64,000 bases of DNA from Desulfospira sp963664655 (lineage in GTDB: Bacteria; Desulfobacterota; Desulfobacteria; Desulfobacterales; Desulfobacteraceae), in the NCBI GenBank assembly GCA_963664655.2, contig OY761554.1, positions 2,604,001 through 2,668,000 of the forward strand, given 5' to 3'. Shown here piece after piece: positions 41,559 to 49,907 of this stretch (position 1 is the stretch's first letter; each line of letters starts with the position of its first letter). The position numbers and the translations under genes are program-made. The notes under the pieces were generated by a model, which did no database searches, was not told the DNA's origin, and saw nothing but the letters and a program-made list of their open reading frames with translations.

Positions 41559-41718
41559 TGGTTATCCTAAAAATTTAAATTCCGGGTTGGTTTGGGTGTC
41601 TATGAATTAGTGTCCTATAAGGTAATCCCGGCTGAGTGTCAAGAAAAACAAGGCGTGGCGAAGATGGCAGTTCAGGTTAAATCGGAACACGGACTTTAAT
41701 GGGTTTCAATATTTGGGT

Positions 41719-41757
41719 ACGGACGGAAAATAGGCTTTAAAAACCAAATCCGTCCGT
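41719..41757 (-). terminator. Hairpin downstream of the ABC-transporter operon
   Basis: ACGGACGGA (41719-41727) pairs exactly with TCCGTCCGT (41749-41757). It lies 19 bases beyond the substrate-binding-protein stop. An intrinsic T-run is lacking, so termination is only probable. Confidence 0.45.
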
Positions 41758-41776
41758 TATCGGTGTGCGGGCCGGG

Positions 41777-42775
41777 CTACTTTGAATAATTGTTTACAAA
41801 AGACATATCCACGATTTTGCTATAGGGAATGTGTTTTTTGATCAGGCCTGTGGACAGGCACATATTGACCACGTTATTTTCACCCTCTTCGGTGATGTAA
41901 CAGTCAGGTTTGTAAATGTCCCTCATGATGGCCACTTCCTTTGCCAGTATATTCACATCAATGGCGGAAAAGTTTTTGGACATGGCGGTTGCCACTTCAA
42001 GGTCCGTATGGGCCTGGACCCATTTCTGGGCATCCATCAGGGCATTGACGACTTTCTGGCACACCTCGGGGTTGTTTTTGGCAAAATCAGCGGTGGTACA
42101 GAGCATCTCGGCCGGGAATTCGATGGTGCCCAGGTATTTTAAGCAGTCGTCTTTCCGGGTGGCATCCACCAGAATGTTGATGGTCATGCCTTTGAGTTCC
42201 GGCACCTTGAACATGTTGATGAAGCATGCTTTGACTTCACCGTTTTGCAGGGCCATAATGGCGGCATCTGCATTCATCTGCATAAAGGTAACGTCTTTGG
42301 CCGGGTCCAGTCCGGCTTCTCTGAGGACATTGCAGGTGAAGGTATACGGCGCGGAGCCCGGATCACTGGCATACATGACCGCCCCTTTAAGGTCTGCCGG
42401 GCTTTTGATTTCCGGAGCGGCAATGATACCGTATACCCGGCTTTTGAGCATGGTGGCAACGATAATGGACTCAATCCCCTGGTCCTGTGCGATCAGCAGC
42501 GGTTCCTGGGACAGCATGGAAAAGGCGCATTCGCCGGCATGCATGGCCTGGAACCCTCTCGGGCCGCCTGGCGTGAGAAACTCTACCGCCAGCCCCTGGC
42601 CTGCAAAGAAACCTTCTGAATCGGCAATGAACAAGGGTGCCCAGCTGACCCCGTTGATGGCCGATATTTTGACGGTGATTTTACCGTCGGTTTTTTCATC
42701 TCCTCCTGAGCAGCCACACATCAGGCTTGCTGCCAGAATCAGGCTTACCCCCCATTTTAAACCCTTGTGAATCAA
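41777..42775 (-). CDS. ABC transporter substrate-binding lipoprotein (NMT1/SsuA-like)
   Basis: A 332-residue lipoprotein. A short basic N-terminus and hydrophobic core end in the lipobox LMCG-C (LMCGCSGGDE), with acylated C22. The mature protein has the NMT1/SsuA/TauA-type periplasmic fold: SWAPLFIADSEGFFAGQGL near the start, then GSAPYTFTCNVLREAGLDP and ALQNGEVKACFI. Relatives bind nitrate, sulfonates, taurine, bicarbonate, pyrimidine precursors or aromatic acids; the ligand here is not predictable. Last gene of the operon ATPase, DUF169, permease, binding protein. Confidence 0.85.
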   Translation of the reverse strand: MIHKGLKWGVSLILAASLMCGCSGGDEKTDGKITVKISAINGVSWAPLFIADSEGFFAGQGLAVEFLTPGGPRGFQAMHAGECAFSMLSQEPLLIAQDQGIESIIVATMLKSRVYGIIAAPEIKSPADLKGAVMYASDPGSAPYTFTCNVLREAGLDPAKDVTFMQMNADAAIMALQNGEVKACFINMFKVPELKGMTINILVDATRKDDCLKYLGTIEFPAEMLCTTADFAKNNPEVCQKVVNALMDAQKWVQAHTDLEVATAMSKNFSAIDVNILAKEVAIMRDIYKPDCYITEEGENNVVNMCLSTGLIKKHIPYSKIVDMSFVNNYSK

Positions 42776-42823
42776 TTTTTGTCTCCTTTTTTTTAGTTGT
42801 CTGATTTATGTGGTTAGCTATTG

Positions 42824-43660
42824 TCAGGAACCCGGCGCGGCTGACTTGCCCGCTCCCATCTTCAGGTTGACCTGAGATCGCCATCTTAACAGGTACCGTT
42901 CCGTTTTTTCCAGGATCCAGCTGACAATCAGCCCGATGACCAGCAAAATGCAGATACAGGTCATGACGCGCTTGATCTGGAAAAAGGATGTGGCATAAGT
43001 GACTGCCCAGCCAAGACCGCCTGAAGACCCGATATATTCACCGATAATGGCCCCCACCATACAGATACTGGCCCCGACCCTTATGCCGGCCAGGATAAAG
43101 GGCATGCTGGTGGGGATGACGATATGCCGGGCAATCTGGATTTTGCCCGCACCCAGCAGGGTGGCCGCTTCAATCAGTTTCTGGTCAATATTTTTGATGG
43201 CGCTGTAAGTGGCAATAAATACATTGAAAAAGACCATCAGGGCGGCCAGGACAACCTTGGATTTCAATCCAATGCCGAACCAGAGAATATACAGCGGTGC
43301 CAGGGTCAGCTGCGGGATGCCCTGGATGGCCGAGATAATAGGGGCAAAAATTTTTCCAAACATGGAAAACTGGCTGAAAAGAACCCCCACGAAAATCCCG
43401 GCCACAGAACCGTAAAGAAGCCCGAGATATGCCTCTTTTAAGGTGATACTCACATGCCGGATCATCTCTCCGCTAAGGGCGAACTCCAGCAGGTCCGATA
43501 AGATTTCACTGGGGTAGCTGGTATAAAAAGCGATCCGGGTATTGTGCCGGGAGAGCATCTCCCACAGGATCACCACCCCGGCGATGAATAAAACCTGGAT
43601 AATCAGCGCGTTCCGGTCCTGTTTATTTCTTTTTTTTATAATAGGTTTTTCCATATTCAA
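42824..43660 (-). CDS. ABC transporter permease (SsuC/TauC-type)
   Basis: A 278-residue inner-membrane protein with about six hydrophobic segments (first LIIQVLFIAGVVILWEML, last MTCICILLVIGLIVSWIL). The cytoplasmic EAA loop is LIEAATLLGAGKIQIARHI, which contacts the ATPase. It matches the binding-protein-dependent transport inner-membrane component of SsuC/TauC-type systems. The gene overlaps the end of the DUF169 gene by 32-38 bases, depending on which of two ATGs is used. A third ORF-neighbour, the binding protein, follows after 48 bases. Confidence 0.88.
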   Translation of the reverse strand: MNMEKPIIKKRNKQDRNALIIQVLFIAGVVILWEMLSRHNTRIAFYTSYPSEILSDLLEFALSGEMIRHVSITLKEAYLGLLYGSVAGIFVGVLFSQFSMFGKIFAPIISAIQGIPQLTLAPLYILWFGIGLKSKVVLAALMVFFNVFIATYSAIKNIDQKLIEAATLLGAGKIQIARHIVIPTSMPFILAGIRVGASICMVGAIIGEYIGSSGGLGWAVTYATSFFQIKRVMTCICILLVIGLIVSWILEKTERYLLRWRSQVNLKMGAGKSAAPGS

Positions 43661-44405
43661 TCTCGATGGTTAAATGATTTGAACCTGAAAAATGGTGAGC
43701 TATTTCTTTTTTCCGGGCATCCGGCTCCACCGGATTTACCGTTTTTTCAATGCCTTCAACCGTTTTGTAAAATTTTTCAAAAGGAATGCCGGCCATGGCT
43801 TCGGAATCTTTCCAGCCTGCGCGGTACCGGGTCCCTGAACAGAACATGGACACATTGATGCTGCCGGTTTTCATGGGGGTGACCGTACATTCGACACAAA
43901 CGGCCTGGTTGCCGGACATATGCATTCCCCGGGGCAGCCCGAATTCATGGGTGTATCCCTGCAAAATCCGCATCATGGTTCGGGGTGTGCCTGTCATCAG
44001 GACCACATCCGGCGTGGCTTCAAACAGTTCCAGGGGCTTTACAATCACGCCGCAGGTGTCGGCCGGGAGTAATGGAACGGCTGCCGCAACCGTTGAGGCC
44101 ACCGTTTTATTTTTAAACAGGCCCATGCCGCAGCCATGGGTTCCATCATAAAAAGACGGCATGGGGACGGTGAATCCCAAGGCCCTGTTGCTGCCCGGGC
44201 ACCCGGAGGTTTCAGGGGACAGCCGGATACTGAATCCGGCCATGGCGCATTTTACAGCCACGCAGTACCCTAACGGCCGCAAAAGACCCCTTGCCCCTTC
44301 AGACAACAGGGCGGTCCGGGATGTATACCGCTTGACCCCCACCACTTTCCGCCGGAGGTTCAACAATCCGCTTATCTTTTCTGTTTCGCTTATAAGGTCT
44401 GTCAT
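43623..44405 (-). CDS. DUF169-family protein inside the ABC-transporter operon
   Basis: A 260-residue soluble protein recognised as DUF169 from its pattern: VVGVKRYTS near the start, CAMAGFSIRLSPETSGCPG, ALGFTVPMPSFYDGTHGCGM, a middle TPDVVLMTGTPRTMMRILQG, and a C-terminal AMAGIPFEKFYKTVEGIEK. The conserved cysteines (SGCPG, THGCGM, AVCVEC) hint at a metal or Fe-S site, unproven. Family function is unknown. A longer frame starting at 44483 overlaps the ATPase gene; the ATG at 44405 leaves a 17-base gap and is chosen. Its place between ATPase and permease suggests a role tied to the imported compound. Confidence 0.75.
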   Translation of the reverse strand: MTDLISETEKISGLLNLRRKVVGVKRYTSRTALLSEGARGLLRPLGYCVAVKCAMAGFSIRLSPETSGCPGSNRALGFTVPMPSFYDGTHGCGMGLFKNKTVASTVAAAVPLLPADTCGVIVKPLELFEATPDVVLMTGTPRTMMRILQGYTHEFGLPRGMHMSGNQAVCVECTVTPMKTGSINVSMFCSGTRYRAGWKDSEAMAGIPFEKFYKTVEGIEKTVNPVEPDARKKEIAHHFSGSNHLTIEIEYGKTYYKKKK

Positions 44406-44422
44406 GGCAGTCTTTCTTGAGA

Positions 44423-45439
44423 TTAAAATAAAAAAAGGTCCGCTTTTTTCATACAAAGGTATACGGTCTGTTCTGTTGCCCATTCCAGGCCCGAATCAAA
44501 AATAACATCAACGTTGAGGTCTGTTTCGCCCACCAAAATGATATAGCGGATGACATTGCCCTGGGGGATGCAGCCGGTGATCCGGCCTTGCGCATAATAT
44601 GCGTCATCAATACCCCTGTTGAACGGCGTGGGCGACATCTGGATGGTTTCCGGACGGATGGCTGCCATTTCTCCGGCAGGGCAGTCGCATCCGGTCATTT
44701 TCCCAAACGCCTGTTTTTCAATCTGGTTGTAACTGCCGATGAATCCTGCCACAAACGGAGTTTCAGGGAATGCATACACCTGTGAGGGGGTGCCGGACTG
44801 TTCAAGAACACCGTGATTGAACAAATGGATCGTGTCCGACATTCTCATGGCCTCTTCCTGGTCGTGGGTAACAAAGATGGAGGTCATTTCCATCTCTTTG
44901 TGAATTTGTTTGATATAGATCTGAAGCTCTTTTCTGAGTTTCGCATCAATGGCACTGAAGGGTTCATCCAGGAGCAGGACTTTCGGGTTCATGATCAGGC
45001 AGCGGGCTAAGGCCACCCGCTGCTGTTCGCCCCCGGAAAGCTGATAGGTATATTTTTTTTCATGACCCAGCAGATCCACCATTTCAAGGGCCTGGGCCAC
45101 TTGCTGCCGGATTTCGGATTTAGGCTTTTTTCCCATCCGCAGGCCAAAGGACACATTCTCGTATACATTCATGGTGGGAAACAGGCTGTACTGCTGGAAA
45201 ATCATACTGATGCCCCGCTGGTTGGCAGGCGCCCGGGTGATATCCCTGCCATCCAGATAAATAGCGCCGCTGTCGGCGGCCTCTAACCCGACCAGGCATC
45301 GCAGCAAGGTTGTTTTGCCGCAGCCGGATGGCCCTAAAAAGGTGACAAACTCATTTTTTTCAACCGACAGGGAGACCGACTTCAAGATCGGTTTTCCGTC
45401 AAAGGATTTCCCCACTTTTTCCAGTTTGATATACCCCAT
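44423..45439 (-). CDS. ABC transporter ATP-binding protein (SsuB/TauB-type)
   Basis: A 338-residue ATPase with Walker A GPSGCGKTTLL, Q-loop FQQYSLFP, signature LSGGEQQRVALARCL and Walker B VLLLDEPFSAIDA. A ~100-residue C-terminal extension (TGCDCPAGEMAAIRPETIQ) resembles a TOBE-like regulatory domain more typical of Fe/polyamine/molybdate importers than of SsuB. The ATG at 45439 follows AGGAGAAGG; the longer frame to 45511 is not needed. First gene of the four-gene operon. Confidence 0.88.
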   Translation of the reverse strand: MGYIKLEKVGKSFDGKPILKSVSLSVEKNEFVTFLGPSGCGKTTLLRCLVGLEAADSGAIYLDGRDITRAPANQRGISMIFQQYSLFPTMNVYENVSFGLRMGKKPKSEIRQQVAQALEMVDLLGHEKKYTYQLSGGEQQRVALARCLIMNPKVLLLDEPFSAIDAKLRKELQIYIKQIHKEMEMTSIFVTHDQEEAMRMSDTIHLFNHGVLEQSGTPSQVYAFPETPFVAGFIGSYNQIEKQAFGKMTGCDCPAGEMAAIRPETIQMSPTPFNRGIDDAYYAQGRITGCIPQGNVIRYIILVGETDLNVDVIFDSGLEWATEQTVYLCMKKADLFLF

Positions 45440-45760
45440 CCTTCTCCTGCTGATCTTGTGTTTGAACCGTTGATTTTGCACACTACTATTAAAAAAACAG
45501 GCCGGTATCAAATTTTTAATACTGAAGGAGGGGGATGAACGGATTGGGAATATCTATAGGCTGGATAATAATGAGAATCCGGATGGGGAAAAAAGGACAT
45601 GCCGGGGCTGACGGGTTACAGGCACCGGCTTATTGTAAAAGTGGCGGGTTGGCTTTGTATCAAGGTGGTCAGCCTGAAGACTGAAGGATAAAGGATAATC
45701 ATTGGGGGGATGGATAATTTTTTATCCTGAATATCTTCCGCCTTCAGGCTAAATCAAGGC
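45440..45760. other. Intergenic region with heptamer hairpin beyond ilvC
   Basis: 321 bases without a gene. From 45671 to 45750 lies an inverted repeat: AGCCTGAAG (45671-45679) pairs with CTTCAGGCT (45742-45750). The minus strand reads in 7-bp units such as CTTTATC, CTTCAGT and CTTCAGG. The arm nearest ilvC starts 11 bases beyond its stop and shares the CCTTCAG-CTAAATC motif with the ackA 3' hairpin. The left half should contain the promoter of the ABC operon. Confidence 0.5.
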
Positions 45761-47230
45761 TTACAGCTGTTTCATGGCGCTCATGTAGGACCGAAGTTTT
45801 TTGCCGACGGTTTCCACGCTGGTAGAACGGATGGCCTCGTTGACCTGGATGAGGCGGACATTGTCCACGCCGGTGTCTTTATGGTTCAGGCCCCTGCCGA
45901 TCACATCGGTATCAGTGCCTTTCATAAAGTCTTTAAGCAGCGGCACGGCCTTGTGGGAAAACAGGTAGCAGCCGTATTCCGCCGTATCTGAAATGACCAC
46001 GTTCATCTCATAGAGTTTTTTTCTGGCAATGAGGTTGGAGATCAGGGGCACTTCATGGAGGGATTCGTAATAGGCGGATTCTTCAATGATGCCGGCCGCC
46101 ACCATGGTGTCGTAGGCCAGTTCCACACCGGCCTTTATCATGGCCACCATCAGAATGCCGTTGTCAAAATATTCCTGCTCCGGAATATCCATATTACCGG
46201 ACTTGGAGGTCTCAAAGGCCGTATCTGCCGTTTCGGCCCGCCACCTGAGCAGATCGGCGTCATCATTGGCCCAGTCTTCCATCATGGTTTTGGAAAAATG
46301 GCCGCTCATGATGTCATCCATGTGCTTGTTGAACAGCGGGGCCAGGATCTCCTTGAGCTGTTCACTTAAATCAAAGGCGCGGATTTTGGCCGGGTTGGAC
46401 AGCCGGTCCATCATGTTGGTGATGCCGCCGTGTTTCAAGGCCTCGGTAACGGTTTCCCACCCGTACTGGACCAGTTTGGATGCATATCCGGCATCCACGC
46501 CTTTTTCAATCATTTTATCATAGCAGAGCAAGGAGCCCATCTGGAGAACGCCGCAAAGGATGGTCTGTTCGCCCATGAGATCGGATTTCACTTCGGCCAC
46601 AAAGGAAGACTTGAGAACCCCGGCCCGGTGTCCGCCGGTGCCGGCGGCGTAGGCTTTGGCCATCTCCCAGCCCTTGCCTTCAGGATCGTTTTCCCGGTGA
46701 ACGGCAATGAGGGTGGGGACCCCGAACCCTCTTTTATATTCTTCTCTGACCTCTGTTCCCGGGGATTTGGGGGCCACCATGATGACGGTGAGGTCTTTTC
46801 TGATCTGCATGCCCTCTTCCACAATGTTGAACCCATGGGAATAGGACAGGCATGCCCCCTGTTTCATCAGCGGCATGATACTTTCAATGACGTTGGTGTG
46901 CTGTTTGTCCGGGGTCAGGTTGATGACCAGATCGGCCTTTGGCAGCATGTTTTCATAAGTACCAACGGCAAAGCCGTTCTCACTGGCGTTTTTAAAGGAC
47001 TGCCGCTTTTCCTTTATGGCCGCTTCCCTTAATGTATATGAAACGTCAAGGCCCGAGTCCCTGAGATTGAGTCCCTGGTGAAGTCCCTGGGCCCCGCAGC
47101 CGACAATAACGATTTTTTTGCCTTTCAGGGCCTCAACACCGTTGAATTCCGACTGGTCCATGAAACGGCACTGGGAAAGTTCTTCAAGCTGAAGTCTCAG
47201 GGGCAGGGTATTAAAATAATTGTTGCCCAT
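45761..47230 (-). CDS. ilvC: Ketol-acid reductoisomerase, class II (long form)
   Basis: A 489-residue enzyme of isoleucine/valine synthesis converting acetolactate or acetohydroxybutyrate with NADPH and Mg. The Rossmann motif VIVGCGAQGLHQGLNLRDSG and the acetohydroxyacid isomeroreductase blocks (PKSPGTEVREEYKRGFGVP, SDLMGEQTILCG) are present. The length and the duplicated C-terminal knotted domain (second DTAEYGCYLF block) identify the class II, E. coli-like type rather than the short form. The in-frame ATG at 47269 is rejected in favour of 47230, preceded by AGGAG. No other ilv gene adjoins; leuCD is 16 kb away. Confidence 0.94.
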   Translation of the reverse strand: MGNNYFNTLPLRLQLEELSQCRFMDQSEFNGVEALKGKKIVIVGCGAQGLHQGLNLRDSGLDVSYTLREAAIKEKRQSFKNASENGFAVGTYENMLPKADLVINLTPDKQHTNVIESIMPLMKQGACLSYSHGFNIVEEGMQIRKDLTVIMVAPKSPGTEVREEYKRGFGVPTLIAVHRENDPEGKGWEMAKAYAAGTGGHRAGVLKSSFVAEVKSDLMGEQTILCGVLQMGSLLCYDKMIEKGVDAGYASKLVQYGWETVTEALKHGGITNMMDRLSNPAKIRAFDLSEQLKEILAPLFNKHMDDIMSGHFSKTMMEDWANDDADLLRWRAETADTAFETSKSGNMDIPEQEYFDNGILMVAMIKAGVELAYDTMVAAGIIEESAYYESLHEVPLISNLIARKKLYEMNVVISDTAEYGCYLFSHKAVPLLKDFMKGTDTDVIGRGLNHKDTGVDNVRLIQVNEAIRSTSVETVGKKLRSYMSAMKQL

Positions 47231-47399
47231 GATGGATGGTCTCCTTTGAATTTGCTGTACCATGAACAACGGCCGGGAGGTTATCCCATTTTAAAAATGG
47301 CCCGGATTCACGGCAGGTTTAAAAATTAATACCGGATATTCCAAAGAATATCCGGATGCAGACTAACATGGCCGATTTTTCCGGCTTCGTCAAATATTT

Positions 47400-47604
47400 T
47401 CTGCCTGGATTATCATATTAGCCCTTTCCAGCACCTTTGCCGGAAACCTTATTTTTGGGGGGCAGTATCGCCAACCTGATTGTGGCCGAAAAAGCCTCAG
47501 ACCATGGTGTGGTTATATCCTTCAGGGAGCACGCCAGGATCGGTATCCCCGTAACCCTTCTGTCACTTCTGGTGCTGGTGGCATGGACATGGCTGAATAG
47601 ATGA
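47400..47604 (+). pseudogene. 3' remnant of an SLC13/ArsB-type anion transporter
   Basis: Plus-strand frames encode the last two membrane segments of a DASS/ArsB-type permease. AWIIILALSSTFAGNLIFG reads up to the G-run near 47456, where the frame shifts by one base, then GSIANLIVAEKASDHGVVI and IGIPVTLLSLLVLVAWTWL with a stop at 47604. The AGNL-GS-ANLIV-E block is characteristic of the family. Only this tail remains; there is no upstream portion between here and ilvC. Confidence 0.75.
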
Positions 47605-47654
47605 TTTCAAAATGAAAGGGGTTGAATTATCATCGCTCGCCCGAGCCGGCTTTA

Positions 47655-47687
47655 GGCCCCGGATTCAGTAATCCTGAATCCGGGGCC
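47655..47687. terminator. Perfect hairpin between transporter remnant and MBL gene
   Basis: Arms GGCCCCGGATTCAG (47655-47668) and CTGAATCCGGGGCC (47674-47687), loop of five. It lies 6 bases beyond the MBL-fold gene stop, on the convergent side. Probably a factor-assisted or bidirectional terminator; no clean T-run. Confidence 0.65.
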
Positions 47688-47693
47688 GGTTCA

Positions 47694-48527
47694 TTACGAG
47701 TCATTTTTCTTTTTTACCGATTGATAATGTTTAATTGCTGATTTAACACCATTGAACAGGCTGACATCTCCAAAACAGATTGTTTTTGCAAAATAATTCT
47801 CCTCTAGATTTAACGAAACAAAAATTTCTTTTTCAGACAGCCCTTTTTCCCAAAGAAAAATAATATTGCCATACAAATTTTGCAGAAAATCTAACTTTCT
47901 TTGTATGTGTTGTTTGCCGTTTTTTCTTTTTGGAGAGTGACTGCATAAAAGCGTCTCAAAGTCTAAAGACAGAATTTTTTTCAAAGAATCGATTTGAAGG
48001 CCGATATTCTCATCAGCCCTGAAATATTTAATTTTATCGCCCAGATAAAGATCACCGGAGAAAAGCACCCCTGCTTTTTTTATCAGGTAGGCGTTGTGGT
48101 CATTCGAATGGCCCGGCGTATATACAGGGGTTATTTCCCCCAGGATGCTCTCTGCTTTCTCCGGGGGGTGTTTGATTTTTGCGGGAGCGGCATTCCCCCA
48201 CATATATTTCTGGTATGGCAGAATTTTAAATGAGGTTTTCATTTGTTTTATGGTCATTGTATGTCCATAGACATCTGCGTTCAGTACCTGCTTTATGGCA
48301 TTTGCATTGCCGCTGTGATCCTCATGGTAATGGGTTAAATAAATGTGCCTCACGGTGTGTCTGGCTGCAATCTCAATGACTTCTTTTTGCATGTGCGATT
48401 GCCCTGTATCTATCATTATGTCGCCCAAAACGTAGCAATATACAGTCATTAACGGCGAACCAATTAATGACCAGCCCAATTCATATGCGTTGATTTGATA
48501 AAATTGATCTGTTCTGAATAGTCTCAT
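47694..48527 (-). CDS. MBL-fold metallo-hydrolase
   Basis: A 277-residue metallo-beta-lactamase-fold hydrolase. The dinuclear metal motif HxHxDH appears as LTHYHEDHSGN near residue 65-73. Later ligands lie in YTPGHSNDHNAYL (His), LFSGDLYLGD (Asp) and LLCSHSPKR (His). Start MRLFRTDQFYQIN. The substrate is not predictable: relatives hydrolyse lactones, thioesters, or flavodiiron substrates. The gene is clearly more AT-rich than its neighbours and lysine-rich, in a patch with a toxin-antitoxin locus and repeats, so recent acquisition is likely. Confidence 0.85.
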   Translation of the reverse strand: MRLFRTDQFYQINAYELGWSLIGSPLMTVYCYVLGDIMIDTGQSHMQKEVIEIAARHTVRHIYLTHYHEDHSGNANAIKQVLNADVYGHTMTIKQMKTSFKILPYQKYMWGNAAPAKIKHPPEKAESILGEITPVYTPGHSNDHNAYLIKKAGVLFSGDLYLGDKIKYFRADENIGLQIDSLKKILSLDFETLLCSHSPKRKNGKQHIQRKLDFLQNLYGNIIFLWEKGLSEKEIFVSLNLEENYFAKTICFGDVSLFNGVKSAIKHYQSVKKKNDS

Positions 48528-48622
48528 AATGCGTTGTCCCTCCGAGAGGCGGATCAGTTTCTGAACGGCTAATCTGGACTATGGCTTTATAACGATTGCG
48601 CTGCGCCCGTGCAAGAAGAATT

Positions 48623-48718
48623 AATTCGGGGGACACGATACTAAAATATTTGCAAGCAAATTTTAATTTTGTTTCGTGTCCCCGAATTTCGGAAATTTTG
48701 TTTCGTGTCCCCGAATTT
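48623..48718. repeat. Dispersed repeat cluster with core TCGTGTCCCCGAAT
   Basis: Two exact 25-bp direct copies (48665-48689 and 48694-48718) contain TTGTTTCGTGTCCCCGAATT. An inverted copy of the core, ATTCGGGGGACACGA, lies at 48624-48638. The pattern of one inverted and two direct copies resembles repeats associated with Y1 (REP-associated) transposases, but no transposase is present here. Confidence 0.75.
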
Positions 48719-48810
48719 ACGAGATGCTTTTTTAGTTGTGGTTACCTTTCCAAATAATATTTAATGTTGTATAGTTATTTCGATTATTTCATTTAAAGGA
48801 AATTTCAAGC

Positions 48811-49071
48811 ATGACTGAAATAAAAAAAAATGTCAGTTTTTCATTGGGTGCGCGTGACCGTGCATTTATTGAAAGCCAGGTGGAACATGGCCGTTTTGGT
48901 AATAGAACAGAAGTCGTAAGGGCAGGGTTGCGTCTTTTGGAAGACTATGAGTATAGACAAAGGCTACAGCGTTTACGGGTTGAAATTGCAAAAGGCGATG
49001 CAGACATAAAAGCCGGGCGTGTAACTGAATATGACAGCGCAACCTCTCTATTCAATGACATCATGGCCTAA
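48811..49071 (+). CDS. parD: ParD-like antitoxin (CopG ribbon-helix-helix)
   Basis: An 86-residue antitoxin. The RHH domain is NVSFSLGARDRAFIESQVEHG and RFGNRTEVVRAGLRLLED, typical ParD. The C-terminal half (RLQRLRVEIAKGDADIKAG) is the helical toxin-binding tail. AAAGGAAA precedes the ATG. The adjacent parE frame is damaged at its 5' end, so this may be an orphan antitoxin, possibly guarding against parE-type toxins of incoming elements (inference). Located in an AT-rich accessory patch. Confidence 0.88.
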   Translation: MTEIKKNVSFSLGARDRAFIESQVEHGRFGNRTEVVRAGLRLLEDYEYRQRLQRLRVEIAKGDADIKAGRVTEYDSATSLFNDIMA

Positions 49072-49083
49072 AATAAGGTAGGT

Positions 49084-49388
49084 ATGACATCAAATCCTTT
49101 AGTTTAATCCTGACTGATCAGGCTGTAGCAGATTTAAAAGATATTCGAGACTTTATTGCTCGGGAAAATCCAAGCGCAGCAGCATTATTTATTAAGGATC
49201 TTACGGATAAGTTAAAAGACCTTTCAGATAAGGGGGCTACCGGCTCACCAAGGGACTGGGTAAGCACAGGATTAAGGGGATTTCCTTACAAAGGGCGTTG
49301 TTTTTATTTCCGAATTATCAAAGACAAAATGATTGTGGTCCGGATACTTCATGGGAAACATGATGTCACGACACAATCCTTTTTTTAA
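49084..49388 (+). pseudogene. parE: ParE-like toxin with 5' frameshift
   Basis: From 49101 the plus strand is open to a stop at 49386-49388 and encodes a near-complete RelE/ParE toxin: LILTDQAVADLKDIRDFIA, TGSPRDWVSTGLRGFPYKGR and IVVRILHGKHDVTTQSFF. This frame has no ATG, GTG or TTG near its beginning. An ATG at 49084, 12 bases after the parD stop, is in a different frame and reaches a stop after seven codons (ATG ACA TCA AAT CCT TTA GTT TAA). One missing or extra base at the fourth or fifth codon explains this. The toxin is therefore probably not made. Confidence 0.75.
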
Positions 49389-49907
49389 ACTGGATATCCG
49401 TAAAGGTCATAAGAGAAAAAATGGGATAAATGGGGTCAGCATAAAATTATATAGTCACTCTGATCTCAATTTCTCACAGGTCACCACCCAGCTTGAACAA
49501 AAAGTCTGATTTTGAGGAAAATCTGACCCTGGACTTTGTCTATTTAGGCTCGCCAAGGCCTATTTCAATGCAGCGCTCAATATCAGAAGCATTGTGCTGG
49601 GGGGAAATTTTCGAATTCCACGCCGCAGGCTATGTCAAAAACGGAAGCCCTCCAATGATGGGTTCAGAGGTCCAGACTATTATCAATAGTCATAACCCAT
49701 TCTAAGCCCTATAAAGTAAACTCGCTTATGGGGCAAATGCCGGACGGCTCCCTTTCGGTTTTGTTTTTTACATCTTTTTTACAACTTGTTTACCTCCTGG
49801 TGACACATCCCAAGGAAAGATCGTGTAGGCTTGAGCCCAACAGATAAAAATTGCCTTTTGCTTGCAGTTTTTATGAAAATTGACTAACTCAATTAAACAG
49901 GAGAAAC
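49389..49907. other. Intergenic region upstream of VWA gene
   Basis: 519 bases. A plus-strand TTG-initiated frame of 70 codons (49493-49705, including SPRPISMQRSISEALCW) lacks a ribosome-binding site and any recognisable family and is not called. TGGGATAAATGGGGTCAGC near 49421 looks like another dispersed-repeat scar. The AACAGGAGAAAC ribosome-binding site of the VWA gene ends the region. Confidence 0.4.

Noticed and set aside
49493..49705. Plus-strand 70-codon frame
   Set aside because: TTG start, no Shine-Dalgarno site, no recognisable family; described only as part of the gap.
49699..49760. Possible cyclic-di-GMP (GEMM) riboswitch upstream of the VWA gene (GGGGCAAATGCCGG)
   Set aside because: The conserved GGGACGCAAAGCC core and paired stems could not be assembled.
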